32,219 nt of DNA from a virus. Numbering within the stretch: the stretch's first letter is position 1; each line of letters opens with the position of its first letter. The notes under the pieces are model-generated. The model was not told the origin of the DNA. It ran no database searches and worked only from the letters and a program-made list of their open reading frames with translations. The position numbers and the translations under genes were made by a program. This document shows, one piece after another, positions 1 to 5,169 of the stretch. The stretch covers positions 1-32,219 of the IMG/VR virus record IMGVR_UViG_3300043470_000311; one strand, given 5' to 3'.

Positions 1-236
1 GTGGAGCAATCTTCAAGAATTTAAATGCAACTGGCAATCAACCTTCATACCGCGGAAAAGTAAACGTTAACGGAAAAGATATGGAAATATCCTTATGGGT
101 AAAAGAATCGAAAACAGGCACAAAGTATTTTAGCGCGTCATTCCAAGAGCCATATGTTAAGGCGGTAACTGCTACAGAGGTGGCGAATCAAAATAATACT
201 CAAGATTTAATTGACAACGATTTGCTTCCGTTTTGA
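1..236 (+). CDS. SSB-like single-stranded DNA-binding protein, C-terminal part
   Basis: The frame is open from the left edge (first whole codon at base 3) and stops at TGA 234-236, leaving 77 residues. It begins GAIFKN and contains SLWVKESKTGTKYF, a beta-rich pattern like small phage DNA-binding/DUF736-type proteins. It ends in DNDLLPF, which resembles the acidic-aromatic tip (DDDIPF type) that bacterial SSB proteins use to recruit replication partners. The ERF annealing protein and primase-helicase downstream fit an ssDNA-binding role. The fold assignment is inferred from a fragment, so a DUF736-like protein without SSB activity remains possible. Confidence 0.5.
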   Translation, partial: GAIFKNLNATGNQPSYRGKVNVNGKDMEISLWVKESKTGTKYFSASFQEPYVKAVTATEVANQNNTQDLIDNDLLPF

Positions 237-262
237 TATTTGTAAATAAATTATTATATTTG
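231..262 (+). promoter_or_regulatory. Bacteroidetes-type promoter for leader RNA 1
   Basis: TTTTG at 231-235 (overlapping the stop of the SSB-like gene), a 19-nt spacer, then TATATTTG at 255-262. This matches the Bacteroidetes -33/-7 consensus. Transcription would start a few bases downstream, at about the first base of the leader RNA pairing arm at 267. Confidence 0.75.
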
Positions 263-266
263 TAAT

Positions 267-371
267 GCTTATCCGACAAATGAAAAATATTAAAAAATCC
301 AACCATTTATATTGCCACTCGCAAATTCTTTGCAGTCGGATAAGCCTTTATATTTGGTTGGTATTTTTTTT
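267..371 (+). ncRNA. Pseudoknotted leader RNA 1, upstream of HNH gene
   Basis: P1 is GCTTATCCGAC 267-277 paired with GTCGGATAAGC 335-345 (11 bp). P2 is CCAACCA 299-305 with TGGTTGG 355-361, continued after a TT/TT internal loop by TATA 308-311 with TATA 349-352. P3 is GCAAA 321-325 with TTTGC 329-333. P1 and P2 interleave, so the fold is an H-type pseudoknot with P3 inside the P2 loop. Eight T follow P2 (364-371), directly before the ATG at 372. A homologue at 31975-32077 keeps every helix with compensatory changes. It could be a cis leader (terminator or translation block) or a free RNA of about 105 nt. Confidence 0.85.
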
Positions 372-818
372 ATGAATACAAATGAAATTTGGAAAGATGT
401 TATTGGATATGAAGGATTATATCAAATAAGTAATTTTGGTAATTTAAAATCTTTAAATAGATTAATTATTTACCCAAATAATTTAAAAAACAGAAATTTT
501 AAAGGAAAAATTTTAAATAAAAATTTAAGTAAATCAGGTTATATTTATTATGATTTATATAAAAATTGTAAAAGAATTAGAAAATTTTCACATAATCTAG
601 TAATTGAAAATTTCTTTAGAAATAAAATTAATAAAGAAGATGTTAATCATATTAATGGTATAAAAACAGACAATAGACTTGAAAATTTAGAATATTGTAA
701 TAGAAGCGAAAATATGAAACATGCTTTTAAAATTGGTTTATGTGAAAATACAAAAAAACAATCTATTATAAATTTAAAAAAAAATAAAAATGCAAAAAGA
801 AATATTGCAATGGGCTGA
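372..818 (+). CDS. Free-standing NUMOD4-HNH homing-type endonuclease
   Basis: 148 residues. A NUMOD4 DNA-binding motif lies at about 4-35 (EIWKDVIGYEGLYQISNFGN). An HNH_3-type nuclease core follows: H near residue 74 in SHNLV, then NHINGIKTDNRLENLEY at about 91-107 and RSEN after it. It probably makes a site-specific cut in competing phage DNA. The ATG at 372 is chosen because upstream in-frame codons lie inside the pseudoknot RNA and because the paralogue at 32078 starts with the same codons. The gene is much more AT-rich than the ERF region, and its last 29 bases overlap the MazG-like gene, which suggests insertion as a cassette. Confidence 0.85.
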   Translation: MNTNEIWKDVIGYEGLYQISNFGNLKSLNRLIIYPNNLKNRNFKGKILNKNLSKSGYIYYDLYKNCKRIRKFSHNLVIENFFRNKINKEDVNHINGIKTDNRLENLEYCNRSENMKHAFKIGLCENTKKQSIINLKKNKNAKRNIAMG

Positions 819-1074
819 ATCTAGGGGTATTTTAAAATATGAAAATAGATTTAAGCAATATACAAAATTACAAGAAGAAAGTAATGAGTTATTAATAGCT
901 ATGCTTAACAATGATGATTTAGAGATAAGAGATGCAATTGGTGATTGTTTAATAGTGCTTATCATCCTATCAAAACAATTAGGATACGACTATGAACAAT
1001 GCCTTGTTGATGCTTACAATGTTATAAAGGAAAGAAAAGGTAAATTAATTAATGGTGTATTTGTAAAAGATTAA
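790..1074 (+). CDS. MazG-like nucleotide pyrophosphohydrolase
   Basis: 94 residues, one MazG-like domain. Metal-binding motifs are EESNE at 29-33 and RDAIGD at 47-52 (D48 and D52), in the helical EExxE...ExxD arrangement of MazG/all-alpha NTP pyrophosphatases. These enzymes hydrolyse (d)NTPs to monophosphates; phage versions may alter nucleotide pools or alarmone levels. The start lies within the 3' end of the HNH gene in another frame (29-base overlap), so its own ribosome site is inside the endonuclease gene. Confidence 0.8.
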   Translation: MQKEILQWAESRGILKYENRFKQYTKLQEESNELLIAMLNNDDLEIRDAIGDCLIVLIILSKQLGYDYEQCLVDAYNVIKERKGKLINGVFVKD

Positions 1075-1093
1075 AAAATAATTAGTAATTTTG
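1060..1093 (+). promoter_or_regulatory. Bacteroidetes-type promoter for leader RNA 2
   Basis: TTTG at 1060-1063, a 22-nt spacer, then TAATTTTG at 1086-1093, which fits TAnnTTTG. The first helix of leader RNA 2 begins four bases after it. The -33 box lies within the last codons of the MazG-like gene. Confidence 0.7.
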
Positions 1094-1096
1094 CAA

Positions 1097-1177
1097 TGTC
1101 GGGTGAGAGCGACACAGTAAGAAATTAAAAAGCTAAAGCCATTGGTTAGACTCTCTCACATCTAATCAGTGGCTTTT
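1097..1177 (+). ncRNA. Kissing-loop leader RNA 2
   Basis: Hairpin A is TGTCG 1097-1101, an 8-nt loop GGTGAGAG 1102-1109, and CGACA 1110-1114. Hairpin B is a 16-bp stem with two G-U pairs, AAAGCCATTGGTTAGA 1135-1150 with TCTAATCAGTGGCTTT 1161-1176, and loop CTCTCTCACA 1151-1160. Loop A GTGAGAG (1103-1109) is fully complementary to loop B CTCTCAC (1153-1159), a 7-bp kissing interaction. Hairpin B is followed by a short T tract and then the ATG at 1191. The layout matches leader RNA 3. Confidence 0.8.
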
Positions 1178-1190
1178 GAATTTAATAACT

Positions 1191-1502
1191 ATGGAAATTA
1201 ACACAGATTATTTAAGAGGGCTTGTTGACACAACACTTGAGTTTTACGAGCTAACAAATGGGCGCATCCCAAAAGACAAAGATTTGCAAATCAGTTATGA
1301 GATTTTCACTGGATCTCACTACGTTGTCGGTTGCAAGGTTACATTTACTTATAAAACTACAGTATCAAGCACTTGGGATATAGATAGTAAGTTAGAAGAT
1401 AACTGGATAAAAATTTACGAGAAAGACACTATCAGCGGAGTAGTTAGCGACATCACTGACATATTGAGTGATATACATTTAAAATCAATTAATTATTTAT
1501 AA
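1191..1502 (+). CDS. Hypothetical early protein behind leader RNA 2
   Basis: 103 residues, no family recognised. The sequence is acidic, with alternating hydrophobic stretches (VVGCKVTFTYKTTV) suggesting a beta sheet, followed by a C-terminal helix (GVVSDITDILSDI). The ATG at 1191 is preferred over an in-frame TTG at 1176 because that codon lies in the 3' strand of the leader hairpin. It starts the transcription unit that continues, with a 2-nt gap, into the ERF gene. Confidence 0.7.
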   Translation: MEINTDYLRGLVDTTLEFYELTNGRIPKDKDLQISYEIFTGSHYVVGCKVTFTYKTTVSSTWDIDSKLEDNWIKIYEKDTISGVVSDITDILSDIHLKSINYL

Positions 1503-1504
1503 CT

Positions 1505-2029
1505 ATGGAAAAGACATTAAATACTAAATTACTAGACTTTCAGCGTAAAGTTGGTATAATTAAAAAGGATGCTAAAAATCCGCATTTTAAGAACACTTAT
1601 GCTTCGTTAACACAAATACTAAGCGAAGTTAAACCATTGCTTTCAGAATGCGGTTTAGTGCTTATACAGCCTATTAGTTTGCAAGGTGTTGGAACTACTA
1701 TTATAGACTTTGAAACAAATGAGAAAATTGAAACAATAATCAGTTTACCAATTAACTTAACACCACAGCAATTAGGTAGTGCAATAACTTATTTTCGCAG
1801 ATACACATTGGCCAGTTTACTAGCCTTAGAAATAGATGACGATGACGCACAAAGCACAAATGTTAAACAGCCTAGTTTATCCGAACAATTAGAAATAGCA
1901 AAGGCTAAAATTATAACAGCGAATAGTGCAGATGACTTGGTTAATAAATGGAACACGCTTACCAATATTGAAAAATCATTTGAGCCAGTTGTTTTATTAG
2001 CTAAAGAATTAAAATCTAAATTTAAGTAA
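1505..2029 (+). CDS. erf: ERF-family single-strand annealing protein
   Basis: 174 residues. The N-terminal two thirds match the ERF recombinase pattern: KNPHFKNTYASLTQILSEV near residues 25-43, a beta-rich middle, then GSAITYFRRYTLASLLAL and an acidic EIDDDDA. ERF proteins form rings on ssDNA and anneal complementary strands in phage recombination. The tail (about 120-174) is a helical segment of unknown role. Neighbours with Gp157-like and SSB-like genes form a typical phage recombination cluster. The ATG at 1505 is two bases past the previous stop. Confidence 0.88.
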   Translation: MEKTLNTKLLDFQRKVGIIKKDAKNPHFKNTYASLTQILSEVKPLLSECGLVLIQPISLQGVGTTIIDFETNEKIETIISLPINLTPQQLGSAITYFRRYTLASLLALEIDDDDAQSTNVKQPSLSEQLEIAKAKIITANSADDLVNKWNTLTNIEKSFEPVVLLAKELKSKFK

Positions 2030-2031
2030 TC

Positions 2032-2520
2032 ATGAACATCTATCAAATCCAAAACGAATATTTATTATTAATTAATCAAATAATAGATAATGGCGGTGAA
2101 GTCACTCCGCAACAAGAATTAAACTTGCAAATAACTAAAAACCAGTTACAAGACAAAGGCACTAACTATGCCTTTGTAATAAAGAAACTTGACGCTGAAT
2201 GTGACATCATTGACGCTGAAATAAAGAGGTTAACCGAATTAAAGAAAGTGCGCCAAAACGCTTGTGAACGTCTTAAAAATAATATCAGTCACGCAATGCA
2301 TACATTTGAAGTTGATAAGATTGAAAGCCCATTGATTAAGTTGTCATTTAGAAAATCTCAATCAGTTAATGTATCCGATGTAAATAGTTTGCCTTCCGAG
2401 TATAAGACCATTAAAGTAACTGAATCAGCTGACAAGATGAAGATTAAACAAGCATTATTAAATGGTGAAAAGATTGAAGGGTGTGAAATTATAAACAGTA
2501 AAAATTTACAAATAAAATGA
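2032..2520 (+). CDS. Siphovirus Gp157-like protein
   Basis: 162 residues. A long N-terminal helical/coiled segment (about 1-90, rich in E, K, L and I, with AEIKRLTELKKVRQNACERL) is followed by a compact beta-rich end (ESPLIKLSFRKSQSVNV, LPSEYKTIKV, KIKQALLNGEKIEGCEII). This layout is characteristic of the Siphovirus Gp157 family found beside ERF/RecT genes. Its biochemical role is not established; linkage suggests recombination. It overlaps the next gene by the 4-base ATGA. Confidence 0.75.
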   Translation: MNIYQIQNEYLLLINQIIDNGGEVTPQQELNLQITKNQLQDKGTNYAFVIKKLDAECDIIDAEIKRLTELKKVRQNACERLKNNISHAMHTFEVDKIESPLIKLSFRKSQSVNVSDVNSLPSEYKTIKVTESADKMKIKQALLNGEKIEGCEIINSKNLQIK

Positions 2521-2750
2521 GTAAGGTAATTATAGGCGAATGTTCTTATATCTATAAGAAAACTAAAAACAAATATAGTTTGATTTATGACCCTAATGAT
2601 AAGGAATGGGCCGAACATGTAAGAGGTAAGATAGCCTTTGCAATTGCCGATACTGGCAATGGTTTGCTAATTAGCCAAGAAAAACCAAATAAATTAAATT
2701 ATTCAGAGGTAGCAGAATTAAAGTATTTATTAAGTAAAGTTGATATTTAA
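2517..2750 (+). CDS. Hypothetical protein, 77 aa
   Basis: Unrecognised. A short basic, tyrosine-rich N-terminus (GECSYIYKKTKNKYSLIY) is followed by a likely helix and turn. The start is coupled to the Gp157-like gene through ATGA (2517-2520), so it is almost certainly translated from the same message. Confidence 0.6.
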   Translation: MSKVIIGECSYIYKKTKNKYSLIYDPNDKEWAEHVRGKIAFAIADTGNGLLISQEKPNKLNYSEVAELKYLLSKVDI

Positions 2751-2751
2751 C

Positions 2752-2955
2752 ATGGAAAACAAACACTATAACAACGAAAAAGGAAGCCTGTATTTATTCG
2801 CTCAAAATCATGAGCTTAACGCATGGGAGTTTGATTGCATTAAACGCGTAGTAAGATGCCGAAAGAAAGGCCAGTGGCTAAGTGACATCAATAAGACTAT
2901 CAAAGTCCTTGAATTATACCGAGATGAAATGAAACATTTAAATGATGTTATATGA
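2752..2955 (+). CDS. DUF3310-like small protein
   Basis: 67 residues. HELNAWEFDCIKRVVRCRKKG followed by DINKTIKVLELYRDEM resembles the core of DUF3310 (phage 'nucleotide kinase' annotations), where a helix ending in KYxxRxxxKG is followed by a helix with KAxxYL. It is too short for a kinase and has no P-loop, so no catalytic claim is made. The ATG at 2752 lies one base after the previous stop. Confidence 0.5.
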   Translation: MENKHYNNEKGSLYLFAQNHELNAWEFDCIKRVVRCRKKGQWLSDINKTIKVLELYRDEMKHLNDVI

Positions 2956-3077
2956 CACACGAAGAAATAATTCAAAGCGTATTAAATAGGCTAAAAGCTG
3001 AGATACCAAAGAACGAATACCATCAAATAATTATTAATGAAGCAATTAAACAACTATATCATGACAGAAAATTTTAA
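2952..3077 (+). CDS. Hypothetical 41-aa protein
   Basis: Starts MTHEEIIQSVLNRL and is predicted wholly helical. It is linked to the previous gene by the 4-base ATGA overlap (2952-2955) and runs 17 bases into the next gene in another frame. Tight coupling on both sides argues that it is real, although it resembles no family I know. Confidence 0.5.
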   Translation: MTHEEIIQSVLNRLKAEIPKNEYHQIIINEAIKQLYHDRKF

Positions 3078-3363
3078 AAAAAGAATTGAATTATTTTATA
3101 TTGAACTTGAAAAAATTAATTCGGAAATTGAAAAATTAGAAAAATCAAAATCTAAATTATATTGGAATAAATCAATGATGAAAGTTGAATTGGAGCTGTA
3201 TTATAATTACATGCTTGGTAAAAAAGCTAAATGTTTAACCGAAAACGGAACTAATATTTACGAATGCAATAAAGTAATAATTACTGATGATTTTAAAGCC
3301 TTACCTAAATTTAGAAATGATAAAGGTAAAAAAATTGATGTTATTAATTTTGATTGGTTATGA
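3061..3363 (+). CDS. Hypothetical coiled-coil protein
   Basis: 100 residues. Residues about 5-55 form a heptad-like coiled coil (IELFYIELEKINSEIEKLEK), followed by a small beta-like tail. An in-frame ATG also exists at 3037; 3061 is preferred because it leaves a short overlap with the upstream gene and starts at the coiled coil. Codon use is far more AT-rich than in the flanking genes, suggesting a recent arrival. Function unknown. Confidence 0.6.
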   Translation: MTENFKKRIELFYIELEKINSEIEKLEKSKSKLYWNKSMMKVELELYYNYMLGKKAKCLTENGTNIYECNKVIITDDFKALPKFRNDKGKKIDVINFDWL

Positions 3364-3593
3364 AACGCTGTTTCACTTGCAAACGATTAAAGCCATTAAT
3401 ATGGTTTAAAATTAACCATCGAAAGTATCAGTTAAAATCTGACAAAGGTAGGGCGGTTAATTGTAGGCTTTGTAATGTTAAACGACTGATTAAACAGGAC
3501 GGCGAAGTAATTAAATACAATTATGTAACTAATAAATATGATGCCATTACAATTAAAATAAATTTAATTAACATTATAAAATACTATTTATGA
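3360..3593 (+). CDS. Small zinc-ribbon-like protein
   Basis: 77 residues. It begins MKRCFTCKRLKP and has a second pair at CRLCNVKR (about 34-41), giving two CxxC knuckles that could bind one zinc ion. The C-terminus is hydrophobic and lysine/asparagine-rich. It is coupled to both neighbours by ATGA overlaps. Nucleic-acid binding is a reasonable guess for a two-knuckle ribbon, but nothing more specific is visible. Confidence 0.6.
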   Translation: MKRCFTCKRLKPLIWFKINHRKYQLKSDKGRAVNCRLCNVKRLIKQDGEVIKYNYVTNKYDAITIKINLINIIKYYL

Positions 3594-4081
3594 ATATCGA
3601 AAAAACACACCGAGCGTTATTAATGTATGTAGGAATAGCTAAGACATTAAATGATGAAACTTGTAGGTTTCTAAACGAATTTAAGCAAGATAATAAACGT
3701 AGATTCAATAACTATGTTGGCGATCTAACTAGCTTTCAGAATACTGTTAGAAAGAATATGAACATGGAAGGAGTGGACGCGGCTGAGCAACTCCAGGACT
3801 ATCAACATAGAATCATTCAAGAACTGATAGAAAAGGAAAAATATAAGGACATTGAAACGTTTCTTGCATTCAGTAAGATGCTTTCACTTGTTTACAATAG
3901 TTATTTAAAAATGTATAAACACGCGGCTAAGGATAACTTTACAGCGCTAAATAATTCAGCTAATATATTCAGAAACACCTTAGCCTTCAATAATGCCGAA
4001 CAAAAGAAAGTAGACGACTACATTTATGGGTTTGTGGTTAGTTTGATTGAAAATAATGAGTGGAGTAAAAAAGTTGTATAA
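3590..4081 (+). CDS. Hypothetical helical protein
   Basis: 163 residues, almost entirely helical with many charged residues and no recognised motif; no signal peptide or membrane segment. The ATG overlaps the preceding TGA. It is the last gene of the unit that begins at 1191. The next promoter (TTG 4074-4076) lies inside its final codons. Confidence 0.6.
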   Translation: MNIEKTHRALLMYVGIAKTLNDETCRFLNEFKQDNKRRFNNYVGDLTSFQNTVRKNMNMEGVDAAEQLQDYQHRIIQELIEKEKYKDIETFLAFSKMLSLVYNSYLKMYKHAAKDNFTALNNSANIFRNTLAFNNAEQKKVDDYIYGFVVSLIENNEWSKKVV

Positions 4082-4104
4082 TTAAATAATTATTTGTATA
4101 TTTG
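4074..4104 (+). promoter_or_regulatory. Bacteroidetes-type promoter for leader RNA 3
   Basis: TTG at 4074-4076, a 20-nt spacer, then TATATTTG at 4097-4104. Hairpin A of leader RNA 3 begins at 4110, about where transcription should start. Confidence 0.75.
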
Positions 4105-4109
4105 CATCC

Positions 4110-4192
4110 GTTGTGTAGGAGCAACTGTTTATAAAAAATTTACAAAAGACCTCTATTGTGCGGAACTCCTACTCCAAACTCTAGAGGTTTTT
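4110..4192 (+). ncRNA. Kissing-loop leader RNA 3
   Basis: Hairpin A is GTTG 4110-4113, an 8-nt loop TGTAGGAG 4114-4121, and CAAC 4122-4125. Hairpin B pairs 4145-4155 with 4182-4192 (11 bp, one G-U) around a 26-nt loop and ends in a T5 run. Loop A GTAGGAG (4115-4121) is perfectly complementary to CTCCTAC (4166-4172) in loop B. Loop size, number of loop-loop pairs and position between promoter and ATG all match leader RNA 2, although the sequences are unrelated. Confidence 0.78.
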
Positions 4193-4204
4193 ACGTTAAT
4201 AATT

Positions 4205-4399
4205 ATGCCAACAAAAACTCAGTTTATTTGCAGTTACGAAAGTACAGATGTATTAGAATTAATACATGATGAAAAAGATTTAATAATTCAATTTAAAGAT
4301 TTATTAAATATTGATGATTTAAGAGAAATTATTTTAAACAAATATGATTGTAAAAAATTAATTTCTGAATTATTAATTATAGAAAAAAAATTAAAATAA
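4205..4399 (+). CDS. Hypothetical acidic 64-aa protein
   Basis: Begins MPTKTQFICSYESTD and is mostly helical with many D, E, I and L. Unrecognised. The ATG at 4205 is the first start after leader RNA 3; earlier in-frame codons lie inside the RNA. Its TAA shares one base with the ATG of the replication initiator (TAATG, 4397-4401), so the two are translationally coupled and this protein may be a replication accessory. Confidence 0.6.
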   Translation: MPTKTQFICSYESTDVLELIHDEKDLIIQFKDLLNIDDLREIILNKYDCKKLISELLIIEKKLK

Positions 4400-5169
4400 T
4401 GGCTGAAGATAAAAAATCATTTTTAATGTATTGTGATTTAATACATACTATTAAAAAAATGCCAGATGAAAAAGCTGGTTTATTATTTAAACATTTGTTA
4501 GCATATGTAAATGATGAAAATCCTATTACAGATGACTTATTAATAGAATTAACTTTTGAGCCAATTAAACAACAATTAAAAAGAGATTTAATTAAATGGG
4601 AAAATGAAATAATTAAAAAAGGAGATTCTGGAGCGTTAGGAAATCTTAAAAGATGGAATGAAGATTTATATAAACAAGTGATTAACAAGGAGTTAAGTTT
4701 ACAGAAAGCTGTTGAAATCGCAAAGAGTCGCAAAGTGTCGCACTGCGATGAAATTAATCGCACCGAGTCGCAAAGTGTCGCAAACATCGCTGTAAATGAT
4801 AATGTTAATGTTAATGTTAATGATATAAATATATCTTTTGATTGTTTTTGGAATCTTTACAATAAAAAGGTTGGTGATAAAAAGAAAATTGAAAATAAAT
4901 GGAATAAATTAAAAAATGAGGATAGGCAAAAAATAATTGATACATTGCCAACTTTTTTAAATTCAATAACAGATAAACAGTTTCAACCATTTCCTGAAAC
5001 GTATTTAAATAATAAACGTTGGAATGATGAAATAATTGAAAATCAAAACTCAAATAAAAAACATTATTATTTAAGTAGTCCATTTGGAACTTGGGACGGT
5101 CTTTTAACTGAAGATGAATTTAAAAATAAAACATTAACTAATTACTGGACTTTAATTAAAATAGCATGA
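4399..5169 (+). CDS. Replication initiator / replisome-organiser-like protein (DUF6291-like N-terminus)
   Basis: 256 residues. The N-terminal domain (about 1-75, FLMYCDLIHTIKKMPDEKAG...LLAYVND) is the helical module found at the front of phage replication proteins (DUF6291 type). A polar linker (about 105-150) includes NVNVNVND. The C-terminal part (about 150-215, FWNLYNKK...PFPETYLNNKRWNDE) resembles the DnaD/DnaT-like ends of phage initiators with a YLNxxxW signature. It lies directly before the primase-helicase (ATGA overlap at 5166), which it may load. The linker is encoded by a repeat cluster that looks like an origin, as in lambda O. Confidence 0.65.
   Translation: MAEDKKSFLMYCDLIHTIKKMPDEKAGLLFKHLLAYVNDENPITDDLLIELTFEPIKQQLKRDLIKWENEIIKKGDSGALGNLKRWNEDLYKQVINKELSLQKAVEIAKSRKVSHCDEINRTESQSVANIAVNDNVNVNVNDINISFDCFWNLYNKKVGDKKKIENKWNKLKNEDRQKIIDTLPTFLNSITDKQFQPFPETYLNNKRWNDEIIENQNSNKKHYYLSSPFGTWDGLLTEDEFKNKTLTNYWTLIKIA
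4718..4830 (+). other. Candidate replication origin: phased iterons and AT-rich tract
   Basis: TCGCA occurs at 4718, 4728, 4738, 4758, 4768 and 4778 (steps 10, 10, 20, 10, 10), with an inverted TGCGA at 4744 and a variant TCGCT at 4787. It includes an 18-bp direct repeat (4726-4743 and 4765-4782). One-helical-turn spacing is typical of protein-binding iterons. Because 10 is not a multiple of 3, the repeats fall in all three codon phases and give no peptide repeat, so selection acts on DNA. An AT-rich stretch with tandem AATGTT units and ATATAAATATATC follows at about 4796-4835, a plausible unwinding region. Confidence 0.65.

Noticed and set aside
312-371. Upstream in-frame extension of the HNH gene
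   Set aside because: It would translate the pseudoknot RNA; ATG 372 matches the start of the paralogue at 32078.
1176-1190. TTG start for the 1191 gene
   Set aside because: Lies in the hairpin B strand of leader RNA 2; ATG 1191 follows directly.
4094-4204. Upstream extension of the 4205 gene
   Set aside because: Covers the promoter -7 box and leader RNA 3.
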